Source: CAWGGS01 sp046704745
GTDB taxonomy: Bacteria; Desulfobacterota; Desulfobulbia; Desulfobulbales; Desulfocapsaceae
Length of the DNA: 64,000 nt
Reading direction: 5' to 3'
NCBI GenBank assembly: GCA_046704745.1
Contig: JBJKRL010000024.1
Span: 124,001 to 188,000, forward strand
Positions 54,134 through 61,859 of the stretch are shown here, piece by piece; the stretch's first letter is position 1, and each line of letters starts with the position of its first letter. Under the pieces are notes generated by a model. The model did no database searches. It saw nothing but the letters and a program-made list of their open reading frames with translations, and had not been told where the DNA came from. Made by a program: the position numbers and the translations under genes.

Positions 54134-55876
54134 ATGAATAAGAAGACAATAAAACTTACCAGTTGTTTCAAGACTTTCACGGTCGATCAAGATAAAGCGA
54201 TCAGCCCCCAAAAAACGGTGGATCTTTTTATGGCAAAGCTTGACGCCTTGGATTTGAAGATATTAAGCGAGGTCAAAAGGATAGACAATGGAAGGTTGGA
54301 TATCCCTGTCTATTTCAGTGTTTGCGGAGATGATGCACAAGCCCTGACAGGAACAAAAAAACAAATGGGAAAAGGGGCTTCACCCATACAATCCAAAGCA
54401 TCGGCATGTATGGAACTTGCGGAACGATTCTCTTTTTTTTCCTTTAAAAACAAGAGAGAAAATTTTCTGGAAGGTGACTATCAAGACCTGAGGCAACAAG
54501 GTTATCCTGTTCTCGACATGAAATTTCTCTTGCAGTCCGTACATGATGAAATAACAGATGCCGAGATATTGGAGAGACTTTTGGAAGGTATTCCGATGCA
54601 ATGGACATGGGCTACAAACATGACTCGGCAAGAGAATGTTTTGATCCCGTTTTCGTGGTTTTACGCCATAAACGAGTTCAATGGACCATCGGCGGGGAAC
54701 ACATATGAAGAAGCAGCGTTGCAAGGTGTATGTGAGATTGTCGAGAGACATGTATGTTCGGTAATTAATCATCAAAAGATAAAAACACCGAAGATCGACC
54801 CAGCGTCTGCTCAGGACCCTATAGCTCGGGAGCTTCTTGAGAAATTCCAAAAAAACGGAATTGAACTCTATCTTAACGATTTTACATTGGATACCGGAAT
54901 TTGTACAGTGGGGGCATTGGCCATCGACCGATCGACCTTTCCGGAATCAAGCGAGATAGTCTATACAGCAGGCACGACCCCAGGTTCGGAGAAAGCATTG
55001 ATCCGGGCGTTGACCGAAATAGCCCAGCTGGCCGGAGATTTCAACAGCCATTCAAATTATGTAGCATCAGGTCTTCCAAAGCCCCTTTCCATGAAAGAGG
55101 TCCGTTACTTGACTGAAGTGGAAGAAACGGTGAGTCTGCAGGAGATGGCCGATCTTGCTAACCAGGATATAAAAATTGAGGTCGATCGTTGCATCGATTC
55201 TTTAAAAAAGATCGGCATGGAAGTCTTTATGATCGACACAACCCATCCGGACTTAAATATTCCTGCTTTGTATACAATAGTGCCGGGGGCTCATTTTCGA
55301 GAACGTTCAATGGTAAAATCCGTCGGTCTTTTTGCCGCCAAGCTCCTCATGGAAAGAATAGACTTCCCCCAAGTTCAGGAGGAGAAGTTAGCCGCGATGC
55401 ATGAATTGCTTCCCAACGCCTATTATATTGAATTCTACCGGGGAAGAATTTTATCTGATTCTGGCGCATCTCAAGAGGCAATTACCCATTTTGATAAGGC
55501 GCTGGAACTGAATCCGGAGGCTGAAGATCTCCCCTATATATATTCTTATAAAGGAAGCTGCCTTAAAGACCTTGGACTCTATGATGAGGCGATACTCGTC
55601 CTGGAGAAGGGCAGAAAAGAAGATAATGAACGGCCTGACCTTTATAATCTGCTTGGCGTTTGCTATTTTAAAAAAGGCGATTATAGAACGGCAATTACCC
55701 ATTTTGAACGCGCAGTACACTTAAATCCGGCATCGGCGATGGATTATGCAAATCTTGGGGTAAATTACTGTAAATTGGGAGAAGAAAATACAGCAAAACA
55801 ATTTTTCACCTTGGCGTTAACCCTGGATCCTTCTATACAATTTGCCAGAGATTATCTTGATAATATTGCTCAATAA
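54134..55876 (+). CDS. YcaO-domain protein with C-terminal TPR repeats
   Basis: The 580-residue protein has an N-terminal YcaO domain (about 60-400). The ATP/magnesium residues look intact: SKASACMELAER (S87, E94, E97, R98) and NTYEEAALQGVCEIVER (N189, E192, E193, E201, E204). TPR repeats fill about 420-575 (YIEFYRGRIL, DLYNLLGVCYFKKGDY, DYANLGVNYCKLGE). YcaO enzymes activate backbone amides in azoline or thioamide formation; E. coli YcaO affects RimO methylthiolation of S12. No TfuA, dehydrogenase or precursor peptide is nearby, so the substrate is open. GGAG supports ATG 54134 over 54083. Confidence 0.88.
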   Translation: MNKKTIKLTSCFKTFTVDQDKAISPQKTVDLFMAKLDALDLKILSEVKRIDNGRLDIPVYFSVCGDDAQALTGTKKQMGKGASPIQSKASACMELAERFSFFSFKNKRENFLEGDYQDLRQQGYPVLDMKFLLQSVHDEITDAEILERLLEGIPMQWTWATNMTRQENVLIPFSWFYAINEFNGPSAGNTYEEAALQGVCEIVERHVCSVINHQKIKTPKIDPASAQDPIARELLEKFQKNGIELYLNDFTLDTGICTVGALAIDRSTFPESSEIVYTAGTTPGSEKALIRALTEIAQLAGDFNSHSNYVASGLPKPLSMKEVRYLTEVEETVSLQEMADLANQDIKIEVDRCIDSLKKIGMEVFMIDTTHPDLNIPALYTIVPGAHFRERSMVKSVGLFAAKLLMERIDFPQVQEEKLAAMHELLPNAYYIEFYRGRILSDSGASQEAITHFDKALELNPEAEDLPYIYSYKGSCLKDLGLYDEAILVLEKGRKEDNERPDLYNLLGVCYFKKGDYRTAITHFERAVHLNPASAMDYANLGVNYCKLGEENTAKQFFTLALTLDPSIQFARDYLDNIAQ

Positions 55877-55897
55877 CCACTGATCGGAAACGAAAAA

Positions 55898-56716
55898 TTG
55901 GCTACTCAACGCACCATTGTTGTACGCAGACTCTCGGTAAACGGAATACATGAGATACTCTTTATTTCCGTATTTCTTTTTTCACTGAGCCTCTTTTTCC
56001 AATCAATGGCTCTTGCCCAACAGGATATTGGTATAGCGACACTGAAATTCGAGGCCCAACAGTATTATTGGGGAAAGGAGGTACGACAGGATTTGCCTAA
56101 AGCCTTTGCTCTTTACCTGAAGGCAGCCCGGCTGGGAGACACTGAGGCCCAGTATATTGTTGGAGGAATGTATTCAAAGGGAATCGGCACAAAGCGCAAT
56201 CAAAGAGAAGCCTTTAGATGGTTGTATAAAGCTGCGCAACAAGGAAAAAGTACGTCGCAATCGCAGAAAATCCTTGGTCAGGATTTTTTGGTTGGAAACG
56301 TGGTGCCGCGCAATTATACGCAGTCTGCTGAATGGTATAAAATGGCAGCGGAACACGGTGATCGTGATGCACAGAATGAATTGGCTTTTCTTTATTATAT
56401 TGGAAGAGGGGTTGAGCAGAACTTTAAGACCTCTTTTAAATGGTTTGAGAAAGCGGCAAGAAGAGGCTTGCCCATTGCTCAATACAATGTTGGCATCATG
56501 TGGTACACTGGAAACGGCGTTGAAAAACAGGATCTGATTGCGGCCTACAGTTGGTTGAGCTTGGCCTCATCTAACGGCTATACCGATGCAGGTTCAGCCG
56601 CTAAGTATATTGAAACACTCCTTGATCAATCCGAACTCAAAGAGGCGCAGCAAAGAGCAACACTCCTCTACAATCAGATTATGGAACACCAAAAACAAGC
56701 AGAAAAGAAAAAATAA
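55898..56716 (+). CDS. exported Sel1-repeat protein
   Basis: The 272-residue protein has a long N-region, a hydrophobic segment (about 20-36) ending SMALAQQ, a likely signal peptide, then five or so Sel1-like repeats (AAQGK/AAEHGD/AARRGLPIAQYNVG pattern with G-x-G-x-x turns). The C-terminus is basic. Sel1 repeats form superhelical scaffolds for protein contacts, often in the periplasm. The TTG at 55898 is used since no ATG fits; the ribosome site is weak. It starts 21 bases after the YcaO gene, so co-transcription is likely. Confidence 0.82.
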   Translation: MATQRTIVVRRLSVNGIHEILFISVFLFSLSLFFQSMALAQQDIGIATLKFEAQQYYWGKEVRQDLPKAFALYLKAARLGDTEAQYIVGGMYSKGIGTKRNQREAFRWLYKAAQQGKSTSQSQKILGQDFLVGNVVPRNYTQSAEWYKMAAEHGDRDAQNELAFLYYIGRGVEQNFKTSFKWFEKAARRGLPIAQYNVGIMWYTGNGVEKQDLIAAYSWLSLASSNGYTDAGSAAKYIETLLDQSELKEAQQRATLLYNQIMEHQKQAEKKK

Positions 56717-57038
56717 CATCTTGTAGTAGGATCTTACTTTCCTTTTGCGGTCCTTCCGGTTTAAGCGTACCTCTCTATAATGTGGGAAGCCATGACCTTT
56801 GCCGGGTTGTTACCTTCAGCTCTGCAAAAGTACCTTTATACCGGATGGATCTTTTTTGCTCACCTCTCATTGATTGTTGGATCCAAGAAACTGTATTTCT
56901 CTTGCGTTACATGGTAAATTACGTAATTTTTTCTGTCCCGGAAAGCTTATGGCTCGCAATTTGAAGACAAATGAATCCGGAGAACTTGCTCCTCCTACAT
57001 AACCAGGGGCAAGTAAAAACACACTATCAAGGGTGCTG
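56717..57038. other. leader region of the cobalamin operon
   Basis: No supported gene lies here. TATAAT at 56776-56781 could be a -10, without a clear -35, giving a leader of about 250 bases. I looked for the B12-box and the GCCACTG element of cobalamin riboswitches and did not find them. A weak GGAG/CTCC hairpin is near 56975-56990. Confidence 0.4.
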
Positions 57039-58028
57039 ATGAAAACGGGCATTATAGCGCTTACTAAAAGCGGAAATATTCTTGCAAAGAAAATTGCTTC
57101 ATCCATGAACGACTGTGTCGTTTTTGAAAAGGGCAAAGTTTTTGAAAGAATAAAAACTGCCTGGCGGGAGGTAGACGGGATCATCTGTATAATGGCAGCT
57201 GGAATTGTCGTCCGCTCGCTTGCTCCTCTCTGTCGTGATAAAAAATTTGATCCCTGTGTCATTGTTCTCGATGAGAAAGGCGATTTTGTAGTAAGCCTGC
57301 TTTCCGGCCATATCGGCGGAGGAAATGACCTCGCAAGAAAAGTTGCTGATATCACAGGAGGGACGGCTGTGATAACAACGGCATCGGATGTTTCAGGGCA
57401 TACGGCGCTGGATCTGTGGACGGCCCAGAATCATCTCACGGCTGCAAATCCCGGGAAACTGACTTCCACATCTGCTCTTTTGGTAAATGAAGGGGCGCTC
57501 TCGATTTTTTCTGAATTCAAACTTAGCGGTCTGCCGAGAGATTTTTTTCAGGTCAAAAAAAAAGAGGATGCCGATATTGTCATTTCTCCTTTATTTCCGG
57601 AAGAATATAAACTGTTATGGTTGGTTCCGAGAAATTTATATGTTGGATTTGGCTGCAACCGTGGTACTACTATTGCCGAATTTGAGCAGGCCTTAAATGA
57701 AATATGCCGAATACATCGTATTGATGAACGTTCAATTGCAGGACTTGCCAGTATTGATCTGAAGAAGGATGAAGAGGGATTGCTCGATTTTGCAGAAAAA
57801 AAACAGCTGCCGATCAGTTTCTTTTCAAAGAACGAGCTGAATATCATCGAAGGGATTACTCCTTCGGCGGCAGCTCTTAAGGCAACGGGGGCAAAAGGTG
57901 TTGCTGAACCGGCGGCTATACAAGCGGCAGTCTCGGCATTCGGCTCCGGAAGTCTTTTTATCAGGAAAATGAAATGGAAAAATGTAACAGCAGCTGTGGC
58001 TGTGAAGAAAATACAATTCAAGGAATGA
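57039..58028 (+). CDS. cbiG: cobalt-precorrin-5A hydrolase CbiG
   Basis: The 329-residue protein has the CbiG layout: an N-terminal IIALTKSGNILAKKI segment, the central MAAGIVVRSLAPL and VVSLLSGHIGGGNDLA motifs, and a C-terminal CbiG_C domain with YVGFGCNRGTT and VAEPAAIQAA. It opens the delta-lactone of cobalt-precorrin-5A in the anaerobic B12 route. AAGGG five bases upstream supports ATG 57039; a GTG at 57033 is less good. Its end overlaps cbiH by 55 bases, consistent with coupling. Confidence 0.94.
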   Translation: MKTGIIALTKSGNILAKKIASSMNDCVVFEKGKVFERIKTAWREVDGIICIMAAGIVVRSLAPLCRDKKFDPCVIVLDEKGDFVVSLLSGHIGGGNDLARKVADITGGTAVITTASDVSGHTALDLWTAQNHLTAANPGKLTSTSALLVNEGALSIFSEFKLSGLPRDFFQVKKKEDADIVISPLFPEEYKLLWLVPRNLYVGFGCNRGTTIAEFEQALNEICRIHRIDERSIAGLASIDLKKDEEGLLDFAEKKQLPISFFSKNELNIIEGITPSAAALKATGAKGVAEPAAIQAAVSAFGSGSLFIRKMKWKNVTAAVAVKKIQFKE

Positions 58029-58768
58029 TATTTGTTGTCGGAACCGGTCCGGGAGATTACGAAAATTTGACCCCTGCGGCTGTGAAAGCCATCCATGGCT
58101 CAGACGTCGTCATAGGGTACCGGACATATCTGGATCTCATTGCCGATCTTTTACACAATAAGGAAGTGATCTCCTCCGCCATGATGCAGGAGGTGGAACG
58201 TTGCTGCAAAGCCTTTGAATTCGCCCGGTCTGGAAGGCGAGTGGTCATGATCTCGGGTGGAGATCCTGGTATTTATGCAATGGCAGGCCTAATATATGAG
58301 ATGGCTGTGAAAAATAACAGTACAATCCCGATTCGGGTGATTCCGGGTCTTGCCGCTGTGAATAGCTGCGCTGCTCGTTTGGGTGCACCATTGATGCATG
58401 ATTTTGCCACGATCAGCCTCTCTGATTTGCTTACTCCATGGGAGGTCATAGAAAAACGTCTCGATGCAGCGGCATCTGCTGATTTTGTCATCGCCCTCTA
58501 TAATCCAAAATCAAAAAAGAGGACCGAGCATATCATCCGCGCCCGCGATATTATTATGCGATACCGAAGCAAAGATACACCTGTGGGCATTGTCAATAAC
58601 GCCATGCGCGAGAATGAGACCGTAGCTCTTACAGATCTTGGGACAATGCTTAGTGAGGATATTTCCATGCAATCCACCGTTATCATTGGCAACTCAACTA
58701 CCTTTACCTGGGAAGGCAAAATGATAACTCCTCGAGGCTACAAAGATAAATATAAATTGCAGTCGTAG
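57974..58768 (+). CDS. cbiH: precorrin-3B C17-methyltransferase (CbiH/CobJ)
   Basis: The 264-residue protein is a tetrapyrrole methylase: FVVGTGPGDYENLTPAA near residue 20, GYRTYLDLI, VVMISGGDPGIYAMAG near residue 88, and FVIALYNPKSKKR. It methylates C17 with ring contraction. ATG 57974 has AGGA seven bases upstream and gives an N-terminal MEKCNSSCGCEE with three cysteines; ATG 58025 would remove this but has its AAGGA directly against it. The gene overlaps cbiG and precedes cobC by 18 bases. Confidence 0.93.
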   Translation: MEKCNSSCGCEENTIQGMIFVVGTGPGDYENLTPAAVKAIHGSDVVIGYRTYLDLIADLLHNKEVISSAMMQEVERCCKAFEFARSGRRVVMISGGDPGIYAMAGLIYEMAVKNNSTIPIRVIPGLAAVNSCAARLGAPLMHDFATISLSDLLTPWEVIEKRLDAAASADFVIALYNPKSKKRTEHIIRARDIIMRYRSKDTPVGIVNNAMRENETVALTDLGTMLSEDISMQSTVIIGNSTTFTWEGKMITPRGYKDKYKLQS

Positions 58769-58786
58769 TCTTCATAGGGTGTTAAG

Positions 58787-59377
58787 ATGGTTGCCTCTCT
58801 TTTTTTTCTTCGGCACGGCAAGACAACTTTGGCGGGCAAGATGGTTGGTTCAACCGATGTGGATCTGTGTGCTGAAGGAAGAGAACAGATCGGAGCTCTA
58901 CGCCGATGGGTGCAGGCTGAAAAATTTGATCGCATTTTTTGCAGTACAATGCGCAGATGTAGGCAAACAGCAGAACTCCTTGCTCTTGAGACGGAAATTA
59001 TCTACGACGAAGCTTTAAAAGAGATAGACTTCGGAATCTGGGAAGGAATGGAGTTCTCCGAGATTGAAAAAAACTATCGAGAACATGTTCAAAAATGGGT
59101 GGATGATCCGGACAGCTTTAGTTTTCCGGAAGGAGAATGTTGTAAAGATTTCATAGAGCGGCTGGAAACTTTCAAGAAGAACTTGATTGCCCTGGAAGAA
59201 GAAAAAGTATTGATCATAACGCATGGCGGAGTGATTCGATATTTGATCTGCTCTTTTTTAGGTCTTCCTGCTGATGATTATCTGCTTTTCCAGATAAATG
59301 AAGGCCTGATTACATGCCTTGCCTGTTTCGGTGATCGAGGTGTACTCACCGGACTCAACTTAGGAAAGACCGGATGA
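58787..59377 (+). CDS. cobC: alpha-ribazole phosphatase (histidine phosphatase family)
   Basis: The 196-residue protein has the histidine-phosphatase core: FFLRHGKT with the catalytic histidine, CSTMRRCRQTAELL, the late ITHGGVIRYL with the second histidine, and a glutamate in FGIWEGMEF. By context it is CobC, removing the phosphate from alpha-ribazole-5'-phosphate or adenosylcobalamin-5'-phosphate. Sequence alone would allow another phosphatase. The stop overlaps cobU by four bases. Confidence 0.88.
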   Translation: MVASLFFLRHGKTTLAGKMVGSTDVDLCAEGREQIGALRRWVQAEKFDRIFCSTMRRCRQTAELLALETEIIYDEALKEIDFGIWEGMEFSEIEKNYREHVQKWVDDPDSFSFPEGECCKDFIERLETFKKNLIALEEEKVLIITHGGVIRYLICSFLGLPADDYLLFQINEGLITCLACFGDRGVLTGLNLGKTG

Positions 59378-59922
59378 TGGGAAAACTTATTCTTGTGACC
59401 GGAGGAACCAGAAGCGGCAAGAGTGATTATGCCCAAAGTCTTGCCGAGTCTCTTAAAGGAGGCCGTATGTTTGTTGCAACCTGTCCGAGGATTGATCCGG
59501 AAATGGACGAGCGCATACGAAAACACCAGAAAGCAAGGGCCGGAGCTTCGTGGAAGACCCTGGAAGAAGAAAAAAATCTTGCGGCAATCTATGATCAGAC
59601 AGATGGAATTGATATATGCTTGATCGATTGCCTGACCCTGTGGGTCAATAATCTTCTTTACTATGAACAGTGTCTGGGCGGTGATCTGACGGAAGAGAAT
59701 ATGGCCCGGTATTGCAAGAAATTTTTATCGAAAATTCAAGAATTTCCCGGAACGACAATCTGCGTAACCAATGAAGTGGGTATGGGGATCGTTCCGGAAA
59801 ACCCGGCTGCCAGAAAATACAGGGATCTTGTCGGTTGTTGTAACAGGATCATAGCTGGCTCTGCCGATGAGGTCGTATTGGTGACTTGCGGTATTCCGCA
59901 GGTCTTAAAAAGTAAGCAATAG
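59374..59922 (+). CDS. cobU: adenosylcobinamide kinase / guanylyltransferase
   Basis: The 182-residue product is CobU/CobP. It has P-loop VTGGTRSGKS (residues 7-16), the FVATCPRIDPEMDERIRKHQ region with the guanylylated histidine, LIDCLTLWVNNLL and VTNEVGMGIVP. It phosphorylates adenosylcobinamide and then attaches GMP. It is coupled to cobC (ATGA overlap) and followed by cobT after 36 bases. Confidence 0.96.
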   Translation: MMGKLILVTGGTRSGKSDYAQSLAESLKGGRMFVATCPRIDPEMDERIRKHQKARAGASWKTLEEEKNLAAIYDQTDGIDICLIDCLTLWVNNLLYYEQCLGGDLTEENMARYCKKFLSKIQEFPGTTICVTNEVGMGIVPENPAARKYRDLVGCCNRIIAGSADEVVLVTCGIPQVLKSKQ

Positions 59923-59958
59923 GTTCGCAGTAAAATTTAGGTAAAAAAAGGAAAGGTT

Positions 59959-61026
59959 ATGAGCCTTCTCGATCGCACATTGCAACAGATTTTTCCTCAA
60001 GACACCGATTCAAGAAATTCCGCCAAGGCCCGTCTTGAGCAACTTGCTCTTCCTTACTGGTCATTGGGAGATCTCATGGATCTTGCCATGGATCTTGCCG
60101 GTATGACGCGTTCCATGGCACCTCCTGTCGCTAGAAAAGCGGTTGTTACCATGGCGGGTGATCACGGTGTCGTTCAGGAAGGAGTCAGTAAATTTCCCAG
60201 CGAAGTAACCCCGCAGATGGTCTATAATTTCGTGAACGGTGGTGCCGGAATCAATGCCCTAGCCCGCCAGGTTGGTGCAGAGGTTTTCGTTGTTGATATG
60301 GGAGTTGCCTCCGATTTGACTGAACTGGCGCAGGCAGGAAAGATAATCAACAAAAAGGTGGGGCTTGGAACCGACAATATCGCCAAAGGTCCGGCCATGA
60401 GCCTTGCCATGGCTCAACGAGCTGTGGAATCAGGCATTGATATTGCCAATGATCTTGCAGATAAGTTTGATGTGTTCGGAACCGGTGATATGGGCATCGG
60501 GAACACGACACCGTCGACCGCTATTGCCGCGGTGCTGACAGGAAAGGATCTTTCTGAGTTGACCGGCAGGGGAACAGGGCTCGATGACGCCCAACTGCGA
60601 CATAAGATAGACGTAATAACCAAAATTCTTGAGATCAACAAACCGGATCCTAAAGATGGCCTGGATATTCTCGCCAAGGTCGGAGGCTTTGAAATAGGCG
60701 GAATCGCAGGCCTTATCATTGGGTGTGCCGCCAATCAAAAACCGGTTGTCGTCGACGGATTTATCTCTACTGCCGGAGCTTTGATCGCCTATACCATAGA
60801 GCCGTTTGTTCGTGATTATGTCATCTGTTCTCATCGTTCGGTTGAACCTGGACATAAAGCAATGCAGCAGTATCTTGGTTGCCGAAAACCACTTCTTGAT
60901 CTGAATATGCGTCTTGGTGAGGGGACTGGAGGAGCGTTGGCCATGAATCTTCTTGAGGCTGCTGTTGCCATCTTGACCGAGGTCGCAACATTTGAAGAGG
61001 CAGCTGTTGCCGGAGCTGACAAGTAG
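59959..61026 (+). CDS. cobT: nicotinate-nucleotide:dimethylbenzimidazole phosphoribosyltransferase
   Basis: The 355-residue enzyme has the CobT pattern: VVTMAGDHGVVQEGVS near residue 65, VNGGAGINALARQVGA, FGTGDMGIGNTTPSTAI near residue 175, and the late EGTGGALAMNLLEAA with the catalytic glutamate region. It activates the lower-ligand base for B12. Length and all motifs are complete. An AAAGGAAAGG ribosome site precedes the ATG. The stop is two bases from the cobS start. Confidence 0.97.
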   Translation: MSLLDRTLQQIFPQDTDSRNSAKARLEQLALPYWSLGDLMDLAMDLAGMTRSMAPPVARKAVVTMAGDHGVVQEGVSKFPSEVTPQMVYNFVNGGAGINALARQVGAEVFVVDMGVASDLTELAQAGKIINKKVGLGTDNIAKGPAMSLAMAQRAVESGIDIANDLADKFDVFGTGDMGIGNTTPSTAIAAVLTGKDLSELTGRGTGLDDAQLRHKIDVITKILEINKPDPKDGLDILAKVGGFEIGGIAGLIIGCAANQKPVVVDGFISTAGALIAYTIEPFVRDYVICSHRSVEPGHKAMQQYLGCRKPLLDLNMRLGEGTGGALAMNLLEAAVAILTEVATFEEAAVAGADK

Positions 61027-61028
61027 TT

Positions 61029-61829
61029 GTGAAATTGAAGTGGACTGCAAGAGCAGAGGAATTGCCACCTTGGTTGCAACATCCTCTTTTATGTTTTCTG
61101 GCTGCGCTTCGTTTTTTGACAGTCTTGCCGATTCACTGGCAATCCGACCAGGATGGAAACTATTTCCAAGACAGTCTGCATTACTTTCCTGTTCTGGGTT
61201 GTTTGATCGGACTGGCAACTGGCGGTATCGCGGTTATGCTTGGTTTTCTGTTTACGGGGCCAGTGGTCGTAGTAATTACAGTGATCCTGCTTGCCGGAGT
61301 TTCTGGCTGTCTACATCTCGATGGCCTTGCCGATACGGCTGACGGTTTTTTCAGTTCCAGACCCAAAGAAAAAATTCTGGAAATCATGCGCGACAGCAGG
61401 ACCGGACCCATGGGCGTCATTGCCTTGATTTTTGTTCTTTTGCTGAAATTCGTAGCACTTTGGACCTTGAGCCCATCTACTTTTTTAAAGGCAGTCATAC
61501 TGATACCTGTTGCCGGAAGATGCGCAATTGTCCAGTCCATGGCTCTCCTTCCTTATGCCAGAGAGGAAGGAGGGCTCGGCCGTCTCTTTTATTCGAAACA
61601 CTGCCGAATCTCCGCCCTCTGGTCTCTGTTCTTTCCAGTACTATTGATACCCTTTGTCGGTTTCCGGTCAGTTGTTGCGGCATCCTGCACAACAGTCACT
61701 GTGGTGTTGCTCTTTTGTTTCTGGAGTAAAAAAAAGATCGGCGGGGCAACCGGGGATACCCTTGGGGCAATTTGTGAGATTACCGAGATGGCTGTTGCCG
61801 TCTCATTTACAACTATTTTTTTGTCGTAA
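61029..61829 (+). CDS. cobS: adenosylcobinamide-GDP ribazoletransferase (cobalamin synthase)
   Basis: The 266-residue protein is a multi-pass membrane enzyme. AALRFLTVLPI near the start, GCLHLDGLADTADGFFSSRPKEKILEIM (the DGLADT-x-D-G metal site and following helix) and MRDSRTGPMG are diagnostic of CobS. It joins adenosylcobinamide-GDP to alpha-ribazole in the inner membrane. The start is GTG 61029, directly after the cobT stop. Confidence 0.95.
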   Translation: MKLKWTARAEELPPWLQHPLLCFLAALRFLTVLPIHWQSDQDGNYFQDSLHYFPVLGCLIGLATGGIAVMLGFLFTGPVVVVITVILLAGVSGCLHLDGLADTADGFFSSRPKEKILEIMRDSRTGPMGVIALIFVLLLKFVALWTLSPSTFLKAVILIPVAGRCAIVQSMALLPYAREEGGLGRLFYSKHCRISALWSLFFPVLLIPFVGFRSVVAASCTTVTVVLLFCFWSKKKIGGATGDTLGAICEITEMAVAVSFTTIFLS

Positions 61830-61859
61830 TGATTTTGTTTCAATTTTTGAGCTGGTAAA

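Noticed and set aside
56717..57038. Possible cobalamin riboswitch before cbiG
   Set aside because: None of the conserved elements (B12-box, GCCACTG) could be found on the plus strand.
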